64,000 bases of DNA from Rhynchopus sp. YZ270_cl-10 (Eukaryota > Euglenozoa > Diplonemea > Diplonemida > Diplonemidae): the NCBI GenBank assembly GCA_964035575.1, contig OZ037891.1, forward strand, positions 310,001 through 374,000, read 5' to 3'. Every line of letters begins with the position of its first letter. Position 1 is the first letter of the stretch. Below the pieces are notes generated by a model that searched no databases, was not told where the DNA came from, and saw nothing but the letters and a program-made list of their open reading frames with translations. Below, in pieces: positions 22,198 to 31,743 of the stretch. A program made the position numbers and the translations under genes.

Positions 22198-22923
22198 ATG
22201 TTACACCGCACCGTGACGGCCTTTGCCATTGAACATTTGAAGGCAAATCCAAAGCACATTTTGTTTCTGGGTGCACCTGGGGTGGGGAAGGGGACGTACG
22301 CAGCAAGGCTGTGCCGTGATACGGGGTATGACCACATCTCGACAGGAGACCTGCTGAGGAAGGAGGTGGCCGCTGCATCAGCGATAGGTGTCGAGGCCAA
22401 GCGGTTTATGGATGCAGGCAACCTAGTTCCCAGCGAGGTAGTCCAGGAAATGGTGAAGCAACGTCTGCTCGCCCTCAGAGACGAAGGAAAAGGATTTGTT
22501 CTTGACGGCTTTCCACGCAACCTCGCGCAGGCCCACGCGGTGGATCAATACATTGATATCCATCACTGCTTTAATTTGCATCAGCCATTCGAGGTTATCA
22601 CTGCGAAGATCAGCGGGAGGAGGACGTGTAGTCAGTGTGGTGAAGGGTATAATTTGGCGGTGATTGATACGCCGCAAATTAAGATGGAGCCGTTAGTCCC
22701 GAAGGAGGAAGGCGTATGCGATGTTTGCACCAAGAAAATGGATTTATTGCAACGTGCTGACGACCACATTGACATTGTCCGCCACCGTCTCAACGTTTAC
22801 GTCGAAGAAACCCGCCCCGTAGAGAGCAATTACAACGAAGTCCTCCACACCTTCGACGTTCACGGATCTACAAGAGTCTATTATCCAAAATTCCTTGAAT
22901 TTGTGAAAGAAAGGGTTCTGTGA
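22198..22923 (+). CDS. Adenylate kinase, long form with zinc-type LID
   Basis: Intronless, 241 aa, ATG 22198 to TGA 22921-22923. Adenylate kinases make two ADP from ATP and AMP. The P-loop GAPGVGKGT is at residues 25-33, the AMP-binding segment STGDLLR at about 48-54, and the conserved GFPRN at about 104-108. The long LID holds two CxxC pairs, Cys144/147 and Cys174/177, as in zinc-binding adenylate kinases. The first 20 residues are basic and hydrophobic (MLHRTVTAFAIEHLKANPK) and could be a short organelle-targeting segment, but this is weak. Length and motif order are normal for the family. Upstream DNA is pyrimidine-rich right up to the ATG. Confidence 0.95.
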   Translation: MLHRTVTAFAIEHLKANPKHILFLGAPGVGKGTYAARLCRDTGYDHISTGDLLRKEVAAASAIGVEAKRFMDAGNLVPSEVVQEMVKQRLLALRDEGKGFVLDGFPRNLAQAHAVDQYIDIHHCFNLHQPFEVITAKISGRRTCSQCGEGYNLAVIDTPQIKMEPLVPKEEGVCDVCTKKMDLLQRADDHIDIVRHRLNVYVEETRPVESNYNEVLHTFDVHGSTRVYYPKFLEFVKERVL

Positions 22924-23109
22924 TTTGAGTGGGGGATAGGGTGGGGGTTATGGGTCGGTTCTTTTTAGTGAAATAGATTTTTTTGATATTGCAACAGAAT
23001 AAAATGAATAAATTTTTGTGTGTTGTGGCGCAGCCGACATAGCAACAAAAAGGGAGTACATAGAAGCCACCTTCATTGGGTGATTGTTGAGACAAAAAAG
23101 AATAAAAAA

Positions 23110-23160
23110 TAGTGGAGCTCATCCTTCGAGTGTTTACACTAATACAATCAAGTTTTCAAA
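23110..23160 (+). repeat. AGTG...CACT repeat
   Basis: TAGTGGAGCTCATCCTTCGA, GTGTTTACACTAATACAATC, AAGTTTTCAAAG. The TAGTG/CACTA closing stem is intact, and A-rich DNA follows. Confidence 0.85.
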
Positions 23161-23264
23161 GCAAAACAAAAAAATTTCAAAAGAAAAATAACAATGTTGC
23201 ACACGAAACATCATAAACCATTTTCTTTTTTTCAGAAAGAACGAACTAAAAACGCAAACGTATT

Positions 23265-23298
<34 letters not shown>

Positions 23299-23475
23299 GC
23301 ATCTTTTTTTACAAGCAAAACAAAAAGTGATTGCAACAACCCCATTTCCCTCTGACACTTCTCGAGTAGTATTCCATCGAGTTGTGTCTAGGTTCTGTGC
23401 GTCTTCGACACGCACAAGAAGACACCCATTTTTTTTTCCTCCTCCTCCCCTCCGCGGAGCGTGAGTGCCTGCGTC

Positions 23476-23619
23476 CTAGACATAGTGTGCAGAAACTTTT
23501 TGGTTCGTCGTGTGGGAGGGCCCTTATAAAAAGTGACACTTTTGGTTCGTCAATGTTCGTCGACGAACATCGACGAACCAAAACGACGAACTTTTGGTTC
23601 GTCTGCACACTATGCCTAG
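23476..23619. mobile_element. 144-bp hairpin element (MITE-like)
   Basis: Inverted ends CTAGACATAGTGTGCAG and CTGCACACTATGCCTAG (16 of 17 match). Inside are inverted copies of TTGGTTCGTC around the palindrome GTTCGTCGACGAAC. It sits directly after GTGAGTGCCTGCGTC (23461-23475), the start of the GTGCCTGCGTC-class repeat, and so may have interrupted such a copy. Non-coding. Confidence 0.75.
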
Positions 23620-23658
23620 AGGGGTCAGCACCAGCAACTTCACCTTTGGTAGGTTGTA

Positions 23659-23816
23659 GGTACACTGTCACGAGAGGGCTGTTGTATTTCAACTCTACTT
23701 TTTTTGATAAGGTGGACCACACACATGAGGCTTAGGTTCATCTTTACCAACTTTCTCTCTCTTCTTCTTCTTTTTAAAACATGTGTATACGAGAGGCACA
23801 TTCATCTTCTCAAAGT
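23659..23816 (+). repeat. Cluster of three ACGAGAGG-class stem-loops
   Basis: 23659-23700: GGTACACTGTCACGAGAGGG, CTGTTGTATTTCAAC. 23711-23755: ACATGAGGCTTAGGTTCATC, TTTACCAACTTTC. 23781-23816: ATGTG stem with CACAT around TATACGAGAGG, then TTCATCTTCTCAAAG. Three different stems keep the same loop and tail in one tandem set. Confidence 0.8.
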
Positions 23817-24301
23817 GTTGTGGGTAAGAGAAACGAGAGAGGGCAAGTCAGTGTTAGATATTAGTGTCGTGAGGCGGAGAAGGAATGGGCAAGGGGGTCT
23901 GTGGTACTTTTCGCATTCTTATGAATGCAAACAAAAAGAAAAACAAAAGTAGATATGAGCAAAGTCGCAATACCAATTTTATTTTTTGGGAATCCCCATT
24001 CCTTCTTCCAGTCGCTTGAAACATAAGAAAAAAAATTAGAAGGCTGCGACCAGAGTACTTACGGCACCCCTTTCCCGCCTTCTTCTTCTTCTCCAAGAAA
24101 AAAAGATCTGCTGCATTTTGCAAAAAAAAAAAAAAAAACCGAACAAATAAGCCACGTTCTTGAGGACTTTCTGTCTATCTTCTTTTAAGAACAAAGCGAT
24201 GCAAAATACCCCCCTCCTTTTTTCCTTCAAAGAGCATAATATACAAGACCTTACCTCACCGGAGGAGGGGTCGTGTCTCATCATAAGGAGGAGAAATGTT
24301 G

Positions 24302-24505
24302 TCACTGATGTCCTTCCAAGTACCCGATTAGGACAAGAACACAGACACTGAACGGGATGTTGTAGATGTAAAAGAACTCAGCCCAACGCTGGGTGATTTC
24401 TTCCTGGTCTTCCTTTTCACCTTGTTGTTGTCGGTGTTGTGTGAAATCTCTTATCCACTGTTTTAAATACCTTAACAGACACACAACAGAGGATAATGAC
24501 GTCAT
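24302..24505 (-). CDS. Doubtful small membrane-protein ORF, 67 aa
   Basis: Minus-strand ATG 24505 to TGA 24302. It encodes a basic, Gln/Glu-rich N-terminal half and one hydrophobic segment near the C-terminus (YIYNIPFSVCVLVLIGYLEG), a layout seen in small ER or mitochondrial membrane proteins. I recognise no family. Its start overlaps the plus-strand gene start in the palindrome ATGACGTCAT, so at most one start may be real. Being against the otherwise one-way gene array counts against it. Confidence 0.3.
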   Translation of the reverse strand: MTSLSSVVCLLRYLKQWIRDFTQHRQQQGEKEDQEEITQRWAEFFYIYNIPFSVCVLVLIGYLEGHQ

Positions 24506-25224
24506 CAACCCCACGCTGTGTCCAGGTCAGTCTTTTGCTTGTTGGAGGTGCTGCTGGGGCTGTTTGTTTGTCTCGCATGCTGCAGGGGCGTGTACAGAAC
24601 ACCACCACCACCACCACCACCACCCTCACCAATAACCAAATCCCCCCTACCCTCCGCGTCCGTTGCGATGCCATGCCCTATCTCGAGGGCTCCTACACAC
24701 GGAGCAACGACGTAAACGGAAGGCCTTCCTGGGTTAACCCTGTTGCTGATGAAGAGGGGGTGACATACTGTGTGTACAGTGATGGGGCGGTGTGGAAGCT
24801 TTGTGAACACAGTGAAGAGCATATGGCAAAGGGGATGTGTGCGTTTAAGGCGGCCTGTGTGCATGAGGAGGACGAGCTGCCGCATCAAATGACGGAAGGG
24901 TGGCTGCGGCCTCCAGTGAGCGAAGGTGAGTCCGGGTTGGTCAATGATTCTGCAATCTCGGTGTTGCTGCCGCACGCACTGTCGGGGATTGGGCCCTACC
25001 CTATTGGGGCTAAGGTGAAGACAGTTTCGAAGGCGTTGCTTGCAACTATCGTTGAAGATTATGAAGTGGACCATGTACCGGTTGAGACCGTACCACACAT
25101 CGCATCACGCTCAGGCACCGTGACACGCCATGAATATACACCCAACTCAGCCTACATCGTGGCCACAGCAGCAGACGGGGAGGTCCTGCCAAGACTCCCC
25201 TCTCTCGCGTTTTCGTTGCAGTAG
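24496..25224 (+). CDS. Membrane-anchored protein with GxYTxxN...LPHxM..GW domain
   Basis: 242 aa, ATG 24496 to TAG 25222-25224, no intron. Residues 8-29 form a likely signal-anchor helix, followed by a Thr8 run coded by ACC repeats. Residues 62-137 form a compact domain with landmarks EGSYTRSNDVNGRPSW, YCVYSDGAVWKL, GMCAF and LPHQMTEGWLR. The same landmarks occur in the same order before the ZZ finger of the protein at 41712. The rest (about 140-242) is not recognised. The function is unknown; the domain looks like a small beta-rich fold. The gene overlaps the doubtful minus-strand ORF by 10 bp. Confidence 0.8.
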   Translation: MTSSTPRCVQVSLLLVGGAAGAVCLSRMLQGRVQNTTTTTTTTLTNNQIPPTLRVRCDAMPYLEGSYTRSNDVNGRPSWVNPVADEEGVTYCVYSDGAVWKLCEHSEEHMAKGMCAFKAACVHEEDELPHQMTEGWLRPPVSEGESGLVNDSAISVLLPHALSGIGPYPIGAKVKTVSKALLATIVEDYEVDHVPVETVPHIASRSGTVTRHEYTPNSAYIVATAADGEVLPRLPSLAFSLQ

Positions 25225-25666
25225 GTGGTGGTGGGGGGTGGAGAGAGATGAAATCTAACCCCCATTCATTTTTTTTTACCTGTTTTTTTTCAGGATACTC
25301 GAGGTCGATAGTCAGATCTGACAAAAAAAGAAAGAAAAAAAATACTTCCCCCCCATTTTCTCCATTCACCACAGAGTCGGGCACCACCAGATCACCCCAA
25401 GGGTAGATGGGTTATACTGTATGATTCTTTGTTTAGGTAACTATGTTGGGTACACTTTCAATTCTGTGAACTGAAAGTATATGAATCTAATTAGGTACAC
25501 TGTTTATGAGAGGGCTTTGTATTGCAACTCAACTTTTTGATCACTTACAGAGCGGCGAACAATGACACCAAAAATGCTATTGTCTTGAGGTTGGGGGAGC
25601 TGAACAACCTCACTTTACTCATTTTACTGAATACCCTATTCAAACAACCACCCCACCCCCTTCAGA
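25225..25666 (+). other. Spacer with one stem-loop repeat
   Basis: Includes GTATATGAA-type and GGTACAC-type fragments near 25447-25490 and a clear stem-loop repeat at 25494-25537. It ends in a pyrimidine stretch and TTCAG just before the next ATG. No gene is called. Confidence 0.6.
25494..25537 (+). repeat. ACGAGAGG-class repeat (TACA/TGTA type)
   Basis: GGTACACTGTTTATGAGAGG, GCTTTGTATTGCAACTCAAC, then TTTTT. GTACA pairs with TGTAT (one G-T pair). Related copies are at 23659, 26969, 36537, 44516, 46384, 61095 and 61589. Confidence 0.85.
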
Positions 25667-26335
25667 ATGCCACCACGGCAACACCCTCCGTTGGTGTTCC
25701 TGGGGTTGCTTCTTACACTATGCATTTGGGGAAGTGCGGCAGACGCTATTCCGCATCTTTCCTCTGGAGGGTTTCCTTTGGAGCGATCTGCACACAGCCT
25801 TGCTGAGGAGGCAGCGAACACAACCGATACCAACACAACAGATGCGGTGAACGCAGCCGAACGCGAGGAGAGTCTTGCTGAGTACAAAGCGAAGCTGGAG
25901 AAGGTGCAGGACAAAAAGCTGGACGGGCTTGTCGTAGGGCTTGCCATCAGCGGGGTGACTTTATTGCTGATCTGCGCTGCGATTTCTGCAGAGTTTTGGC
26001 AACGCCGGCAGAACAACCTTCCACACACCAACAAACGCGATCGTGACATTGAAAACGACCCTGCACTGTCTTCCGAACACCAAGACGAACCTTCTGGAGC
26101 GCCCAGTAACCCCATAGCCACCGCTTTCGGAGAGGGAGGGGAGAAAATGGGAGCAAACAACGGTGGTACAGCCTCCACCACCTCAGCTTCGGAACACCAG
26201 GCCATGCTCTCGGAGGGTAAACAAAGTGGCAGTGCTGAACGGATAGGGGGAGGAGGAGGAGATGGGAAATCGGTTTCCCCAAAGAAGCACAGAAAGGTCA
26301 CTCTAAATAAGGTTGTGACGGAGCATGATGGGTAG
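25667..26335 (+). CDS. Single-pass type I membrane protein, 222 aa
   Basis: ATG 25667 follows TTCAGA directly, so a splice acceptor may lie here. Residues 1-27 form a signal peptide (hydrophobic LVFLGLLLTLCIW, likely cleavage after Ala-Asp-Ala). The short outer part has two NTT glycosylation sites and a charged helix (SLAEYKAKLEKVQDKK). A transmembrane helix spans about 88-109 and is followed by WQRRQ. The ~110-residue tail is Gly/Ser/Glu-rich, low in complexity and ends in basic residues. No family is recognised; a surface or endomembrane protein is likely. Confidence 0.8.
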   Translation: MPPRQHPPLVFLGLLLTLCIWGSAADAIPHLSSGGFPLERSAHSLAEEAANTTDTNTTDAVNAAEREESLAEYKAKLEKVQDKKLDGLVVGLAISGVTLLLICAAISAEFWQRRQNNLPHTNKRDRDIENDPALSSEHQDEPSGAPSNPIATAFGEGGEKMGANNGGTASTTSASEHQAMLSEGKQSGSAERIGGGGGDGKSVSPKKHRKVTLNKVVTEHDG

Positions 26336-26731
26336 AAATTCAGTTAAAACCTGAACTCAATTCACCCCAAAAAAGCTGTCCCATCTTTGCAATTCTCACC
26401 TTCAGAAGCAGATGCACGCTTTTCATTTATACCTTAACGGTGTAGAACAGCTGTGGCAGGGAATGGGTGATATCCCTCCCGGGGAGGGAAGGGGGAGGGG
26501 ACTAAGGGGTGGAGGGAAAGTATGAGGGGGGGAGGTAAGGGATGACCTGTATAGCATTTCATTGATGGGCTTGGGTTGTGGGTGTGTTTTTTGTTTAAAG
26601 GTGAAATATTGGGCATCTAACCAACTTTCTTGTTTTAGGTTTATCTTATAGACTTTTGTTCTCACCGAACTCTGCTTTTTGGTCCGACGGCATATCTTCT
26701 GTTCGCAGGATTACAGAAACGCAGAGTGCCA

Positions 26732-26839
26732 CTGATTTTTACCCCGCGTATAGGCGCGTAAAGGCCCGTACAGGCCCGTATAGGCCAAACCACCCATTTT
26801 TCCCAGCCTTTACGCGCCTTTACGCGGGGTAGAAATCAG
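26732..26839. mobile_element. 108-bp hairpin element
   Basis: Left end CTGATTTTTACCCCGCGTA and right end (complement) CTGATTTCTACCCCGCGTA continue inward as GGCGCGTAAAGGC on both sides, giving arms of about 34 bp. The centre repeats GGCCCGTA. Non-coding; origin unknown. Confidence 0.75.
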
Positions 26840-26968
26840 GTGGGAGTGGGGAAAGAAACAAAGTAATGCCCACCCGTGTCCGTTCTACTGTCAGTGTTTA
26901 AAGTAATCAATGGTGTGTCACCTTTTGGTTAAAATATTTGCATTTTTTTTTCTCTTCATTTTTTTTGT

Positions 26969-27010
26969 GATACACTGTCAACGAGAGGGCTGTTGTATTT
27001 CAAGTCAATT
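26969..27010 (+). repeat. ACGAGAGG-class repeat (TACA/TGTA type)
   Basis: GATACACTGTCAACGAGAGG, GCTGTTGTATTTCAAGTCAA, then TTTC. Here ATACA pairs perfectly with TGTAT, where other copies have GTACA and a G-T pair. Confidence 0.85.
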
Positions 27011-27698
27011 TCTTTTTGTTGCTCCTCTGCTGTATTTTTTTAAAAGTGTGTTTAAACACTTTCTCATTTAGGTACGAGCAAGCCATTAGGTTTCCTTTTT
27101 ACACCTTCTGTTGTTGTCCGCAGGGTACTTATACTTTCATCCACGGCTAGCATTATACAATGGGTCAGTCGGAGGTACCTGCATCAATAACTATTCTCTT
27201 TTATTAATGCTCTGTTTTTTATTTCTCTTTGTAGTATAAAGTACATGAGGCCCTTTTTTTATAGTCCCAAACAAAGGCTGCAGACCCTGTCTGTCCAATA
27301 TGGCAATCAGCGATTTTGCGACTGCCACAAAGTAAACAAAACGCGGGGCAACAGTATCGGAGTGTACCATTGGTAAACAATGGTATTTCAATGATAAAGG
27401 TGAGTGACGACACCTCCCCCTTTTTTTGCCAGTTGTGTGTGCACGTTTAGGAATGAAACTTCCTCTTTAGCCCCGACGACTCCATTTTTTTTGGAGCTTC
27501 CAGGACCGTACATGATCCGTTTCCCTAAAAAGGGAGTAGTCAAAAAGTTTTCAAAAATAAAGAAACGTTTATTCATCCCTCTCTCAACAACCATTTCATT
27601 CCACAAAGTATGCGTTCAAGGGGAGATCAAAGGTTTGATCCCTCTCCCCATTTTTTTCTCTTTTTCTCTCTCTTTTTTTTTTTTTTTTTTTGTATGTC

Positions 27699-27750
27699 AG
27701 TGCCTGCGTCCGCCGATGAACGGTACGGCGTTTGCACTTCCAACTTCTCT
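27699..27750 (+). repeat. GTGCCTGCGTC-class repeat
   Basis: AGTGCCTGCGTCCGCCGATG, AACGGTACGGCGTTTGCACT, TCCAACTTCTCTT. Outer stem AGTGC/GCACT, preceded by a long T-run and TCAG. Copies lie at 32855 (inverted), 36312, 42769, 56132 and 62976. Confidence 0.85.
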
Positions 27751-28351
27751 TATTTGTATGAATGGATTTAGATTTTACGTGTCTACGTGCACGTTTTTGT
27801 TGCCCCCCCATCCCTTCGAGACCCCTTATTACTCATATACTCTTCCTTCTCTCCCTCAAGCGAGTCAAAAAAAAAACCGAAAGAAAACGGAACGGAAAAG
27901 AAAAAAGCGCTGCCAATTGTTTGCTTTGCATTTTATTTCAAGTAAAGCGTGTATAGTTAAAAGGTGACTAAACAAAGTGAGGATTTAATCATTGATGTGT
28001 TCTTTTCCAAAATCCTTCTTTTTTTTCCAAGGTAGACTGTCACGCAGAGATGTGATGAAACAACCAATTCTTTTTTTAAACACACCATCAACCCACCAGA
28101 TACCACAGTCCATTTACACATAATTCCCCTCTAAACAACATTTTTTGGTTTTTTTGACATAAAGTCGTCTTCACCCTATTCAGCGTTGTTATTTCACACC
28201 CCGTTAGTTTTGACTTTGCTGGGCTGGGCGGCTGTGTTGTGCTTGCACTCACTTATCACTCAATTAACCCCCCTCAGTGAGGCTGTCTCTAAGTCCACGG
28301 GAGCTCACCGGTTAGTTGCTCTAAGAGGGTTGATAAGAGGGTGTGCGAACT

Positions 28352-29329
28352 ATGCCAGGTTTGCTGTCAAAGGCAGATGACGAAGACATGATGAAGCTGC
28401 ACCAGGTAGCACGGAAGGGATCTGCTGAGATTCTGTCACGCTTACTGCGTGCTGGGACGAGTCCGAATTTGCAGAACAAATATGGTTGCACGGCGCTGCA
28501 CCTGACGTGCGTGAAGGGCCACGTTTCGGTGCTACGCGTTTTATCAGAATGTCCGAACCTGACGATGAACTGCTGGCATGGGAGGTACCCTATTCACAAT
28601 GCGGTCATACGTGGCTCGGTTGACTTTCTCCGTGAGTTGGTGTATCTCTTATCAAAGAGGGATCCGCTTGCATTAAACCAACCAGACGAGTCGGACCTCG
28701 ACGAGCTTGGTAACATGGTATTCGTCCCTCCTTCAGGCAGCCTCTCACCACTGCACTACGCAGTAGCGTTGGGGCTCACCGACGTCACAGCATGCCTTCT
28801 GGAGCACAACGCCAGCCTCCTCTCACGGGATAAGCACGGCCTCAGCCCTTTGATGTACGCAGTGGCGGGTGGGGATGTCGAGGTGCTTAAGGTGGTGCTC
28901 AACACGAGACAGTCACATCTACAGGTACAAGACAAGAAGGGTGCCACAGCACTGCACATGGCAGCGCGCGCAGAGGCAACAGAGGTCGTGGAGTTGTTGA
29001 TGGAGGTGCTCGTGAAGGAGACGCCCGATGTAGCAAGCGCTCTGCTGACCTGTGAAGATGTGCGGAAGGAAACCCCGTTGTTGCTGCTTATTGAGAAGCT
29101 GCAGCTGGACGCCGTGAAGACCGCCCTTGCACACATGGACCCGTTCATCTTCCAGCAGCTCCGCTTCCACGACTCGCGTGTCATCTTCGCCGACCGAATC
29201 GCCTTCAACTCTACAACCTACCAACAAACCGGTTCCCATTCCTATGAGTTTGAAGAAAAGAAGGAGCTAATGATCAAATTGTTGAAAGAAAAGCTCGAAG
29301 ACTGTGCGACTTCAAAAGAATCGTTGTAA
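28352..29329 (+). CDS. Ankyrin-repeat protein, 325 aa
   Basis: Intronless, ATG 28352 to TAA 29327-29329. Ankyrin units begin at about residue 13 (DEDMMKLHQVARKGSAEILS) and continue with TALHLTCVKGHVSVLRVL, YPIHNAVIRGSVDFLREL, SPLHYAVALGLTDVTACLLE, SPLMYAVAGGDVEVLKVVL and TALHMAARAEATEVVELLME, so at least six repeats with the usual TALH/SPLH and LL signatures. An insert of about 25 acidic residues separates units 3 and 4. The C-terminal ~70 residues are helical and charged with no added domain. Likely a protein-binding scaffold; partner unknown. Confidence 0.9.
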   Translation: MPGLLSKADDEDMMKLHQVARKGSAEILSRLLRAGTSPNLQNKYGCTALHLTCVKGHVSVLRVLSECPNLTMNCWHGRYPIHNAVIRGSVDFLRELVYLLSKRDPLALNQPDESDLDELGNMVFVPPSGSLSPLHYAVALGLTDVTACLLEHNASLLSRDKHGLSPLMYAVAGGDVEVLKVVLNTRQSHLQVQDKKGATALHMAARAEATEVVELLMEVLVKETPDVASALLTCEDVRKETPLLLLIEKLQLDAVKTALAHMDPFIFQQLRFHDSRVIFADRIAFNSTTYQQTGSHSYEFEEKKELMIKLLKEKLEDCATSKESL

Positions 29330-29564
29330 AGAAGATGCATGGAGCCCGCTTTCACTCAATTCATAGTTACAAGAGTTGAGCTTGCCTTCTTTTTCCTCTT
29401 TTTTTGCCAATAGATTTTAACGGATAGCTTTCAGTATTGTTTTTGTCGATATTACCACTCTTCTTTGTCTCAGGCCACCCTTACCCCATCACAGAGTAAT
29501 TAATCAAAACTGTTTGATTCAAGCAAATACACACAACACAGTCGCCACATCAACATACCACACA

Positions 29565-30762
29565 ATGGCAGCACTTAGATCCACCGGAGCGACCGTGTAC
29601 AGGCGTCTGAGGAAGCTTGGAGTTGAGGAACAGGTGCTCAGGGTACGTTCTCTCTTCGAACCCCTCCCTTTTTTCTTTCAGCGTTTATTTGACGACAATG
29701 ACGCAAATGATCAAGAAAAAAAAACAACCATATTTTATACCTTTTTGAAGTTACAAACCGGGACGCAATATCCTCGATCCTACTCCTACCCATATAATAT
29801 AATATCGGGTACATTACGATACCACGCATACTTTTTTTTTTCCCGTTTGCGATAACACGCACACAAAAAGTGTACGTATCATCGCGAACAAAAACGTATT
29901 TTTCACAACTGCGGTACCTGGCCCCGAGGTACCTCAATGGCAAAGAAGCCGGTACGGAAGTGACGGAGGGAACGCACCTCCTCAAGCACTGCAGGTAGAG
30001 AGGCAGAGATGTGAGTTACTTTTACTAGAGATGTTCCTTGTAAAGAACGTTCTTCGCAGAAGCATCGGCATGATGGTCCATCAACGTCGAGAATCGCGGA
30101 GATTACTTTTCTCAGTGACTCCGTTTGTGGCTCCCGACAGCCCCGCAGTCTGATGAAGACGCTGCAGGAGCTCCGTGGAGTCAGACGCTGCATTCCAATC
30201 TAATTCGTTTGCAGTAAAGAGTCATGATTATCAAATATGACCAAGGTGGCGAAGCGGGCGATGCGCTGATACCTTTGCCTCTGCGACATCACGGGCGCAG
30301 GCACCTTCGCCACACGGCTCGCAATGTCTCCCTTAACATGGTCATCCAGGATGCCCATGGCCCCTACTGCAAAGCTTACTCCCTTTCTATTTGCTCTCTT
30401 TTTAACGATCCTGTGAAGAAAAAATTGTGGCTGCTATCTAGTGATAGTAGTCTTTTATCAAAATTCCTTCCCATATTCTACATATTGTACATCTTCTACA
30501 TCTACAGAATGCAGCAATGCAGACCACAGAGGCTGCAGCGATATCAGCAGGGTTCCAGGCCCTGCGCCGCCTCTCCACCACCTTCGCAGAGCTGGCTGAG
30601 AGCGTCGACCGCGACTCCATTGCATGTGACAGCTTCCGCTCGAAGGTGGTCCTCGACAGTCTCTCTGCGATAAATGCTCAGATGGACACAGCGGCAACCC
30701 TGCCCCTCAGCCAAGAAGCACCCAAGACACCAAAGAGAATGACCAGCATGGATTTTATGTGA
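29565..30762 (+). CDS. Small two-exon protein, ~110 aa, unknown
   Basis: Proposed exons 29565-29642 (MAALRSTGATVYRRLRKLGV..., donor G|GTACGT) and 30508-30762 (acceptor CTACAG), both in phase, giving about 110 aa. The N-terminus is basic and amphipathic (VYRRLRKLG), like a mitochondrial presequence or LYR-type start. The second exon has two helical, Ala/Leu/Ser-rich stretches (AISAGFQALRRLSTTFAELAESV) and ends MTSMDFM. No family is recognised. The 865-bp intron is long for this window and contains a coding-like minus-strand stretch, so a missed middle exon or two separate genes are possible. Confidence 0.5.
29903..30361 (-). other. Coding-like minus-strand stretch inside an intron
   Basis: Read on the minus strand, pieces look coding: a methionine-led segment MGILDDHVKGDIASRVAKVP followed by QRQRYQRIARFATLVIFDNH, then LLQRLHQTAGLSGATNG in another frame, then EEVRSLRHFRTGFFAIEVP. 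The frame is not continuous, so this is either a spliced antisense gene or a decayed fragment. No family is recognised. Confidence 0.3.
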
Positions 30763-30992
30763 AAAGAAGAAGAAGAAATATTCCTCCCAAAAAGGTCACT
30801 CCGTAACAACCCTATAGCATTTGATTGCTCGTGGTTGGGTGCTTCCCGTCATTGGCATTGCATTTATCCTTCCGTGTGCAGATTTGCAAACTGTGTTTGT
30901 TAATGCAGTTTTTTTTTAAATTTTTATTTTGCATCATCGTCCCTCTGGGATTTTTTAAAAGATGGGGTGTGACTCCTGTGAGACCCTTTCTT

Positions 30993-31024
<32 letters not shown>

Positions 31025-31032
31025 GTGATGAG

Positions 31033-31743
31033 CAAGCTTTTTCCCAGATCGTGATCATGATCTGGTTTTCAGGAATTTTGGAAAAAAAAAAAAAGTGCTC
31101 GCACACGATCTGCAGCTGTTCTACTCAATATTTTTTCAGATGAGTCACCACCACGGTTCGCACGGATCGCGATCCGTCAATTGCGGTACTTTTCCGGGAA
31201 AAACAAAAAAAAAAAAAGTTGGGTGCGCACGGGGGTCGCGCTACGCGCCTACCGACTACCGTAGATTTTTAACGATTTTGCTCGGTACGTTTTTCCTTAC
31301 TAAAACCAGAGAATCTCATATTTCATAGTAAGGGTACTTCAGAGTGTTTTTGCACACACATGTGACCCCACCGTGGAGAGTAATCGGCTCGCACAATCAA
31401 AAGAAAGCAGAGAAAAGGGAAAAAGAAAAAAGACAAAAGTTGGGTACCGTGCGCCTGCGGCGCTACTGTGTTCCCACTCAAAACACCACAATTTCATCTG
31501 AAGTTGGGTTTTCAAACCTGAAAATGACCCTTGTTTGCGAGTATGGGTTCATATTTTGCAAAAATTTAAGTCAATAAAATTTTGTCCATTTTTCCAAAAT
31601 GACCCCATCACTTTCTGCAATCGCACCGAATCGGACGATGCGATCGACAAAAACGCCTAAAAACGCACCCCATACCCCTTTTTTTTTTCGTGATCTGGAC
31701 CCCAAAATTTTGGTCAAAATCACGTGATCTGGGAACATGCTTG
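31033..31743. mobile_element. 711-bp hAT-like non-autonomous DNA transposon
   Basis: Ends CAAGCTTTTTCCCAGATC and GATCTGGGAACATGCTTG are 18-bp inverted repeats (16 of 18 match). They are flanked by an exact 8-bp direct repeat GTGATGAG at 31025-31032 and 31744-31751. An 8-bp target duplication with short inverted ends starting CA fits the hAT superfamily. The interior has no transposase ORF. It is AT-rich with GC-rich snatches (GCGCACGG, GCGCTACGCGC) shared with the element at 7682. Borders are well fixed by the target duplication. Confidence 0.88.

Larger units (their letters stand above)
22924..24495 (+). other. Spacer with repeats, adenylate kinase to 24496 gene
   Basis: Contains an AGTG-class repeat (23110), a ~30-base A-run (23265-23297), a 144-bp hairpin element (23476), a cluster of three stem-loops (23659-23816) and a weak minus-strand ORF at its right end. 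Nothing else is recognised. Confidence 0.7.
26336..28351 (+). other. Spacer, membrane protein to ankyrin gene
   Basis: No credible ORF. Contains a 108-bp hairpin element (26732), stem-loop repeats at 26969 and 27699, and weaker look-alikes near 26636 and 27070. A GTGACTAAA fragment lies at 27963 and a GGTAGACTGTCACG fragment near 28031. T-rich and pyrimidine-rich runs dominate. Confidence 0.65.
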
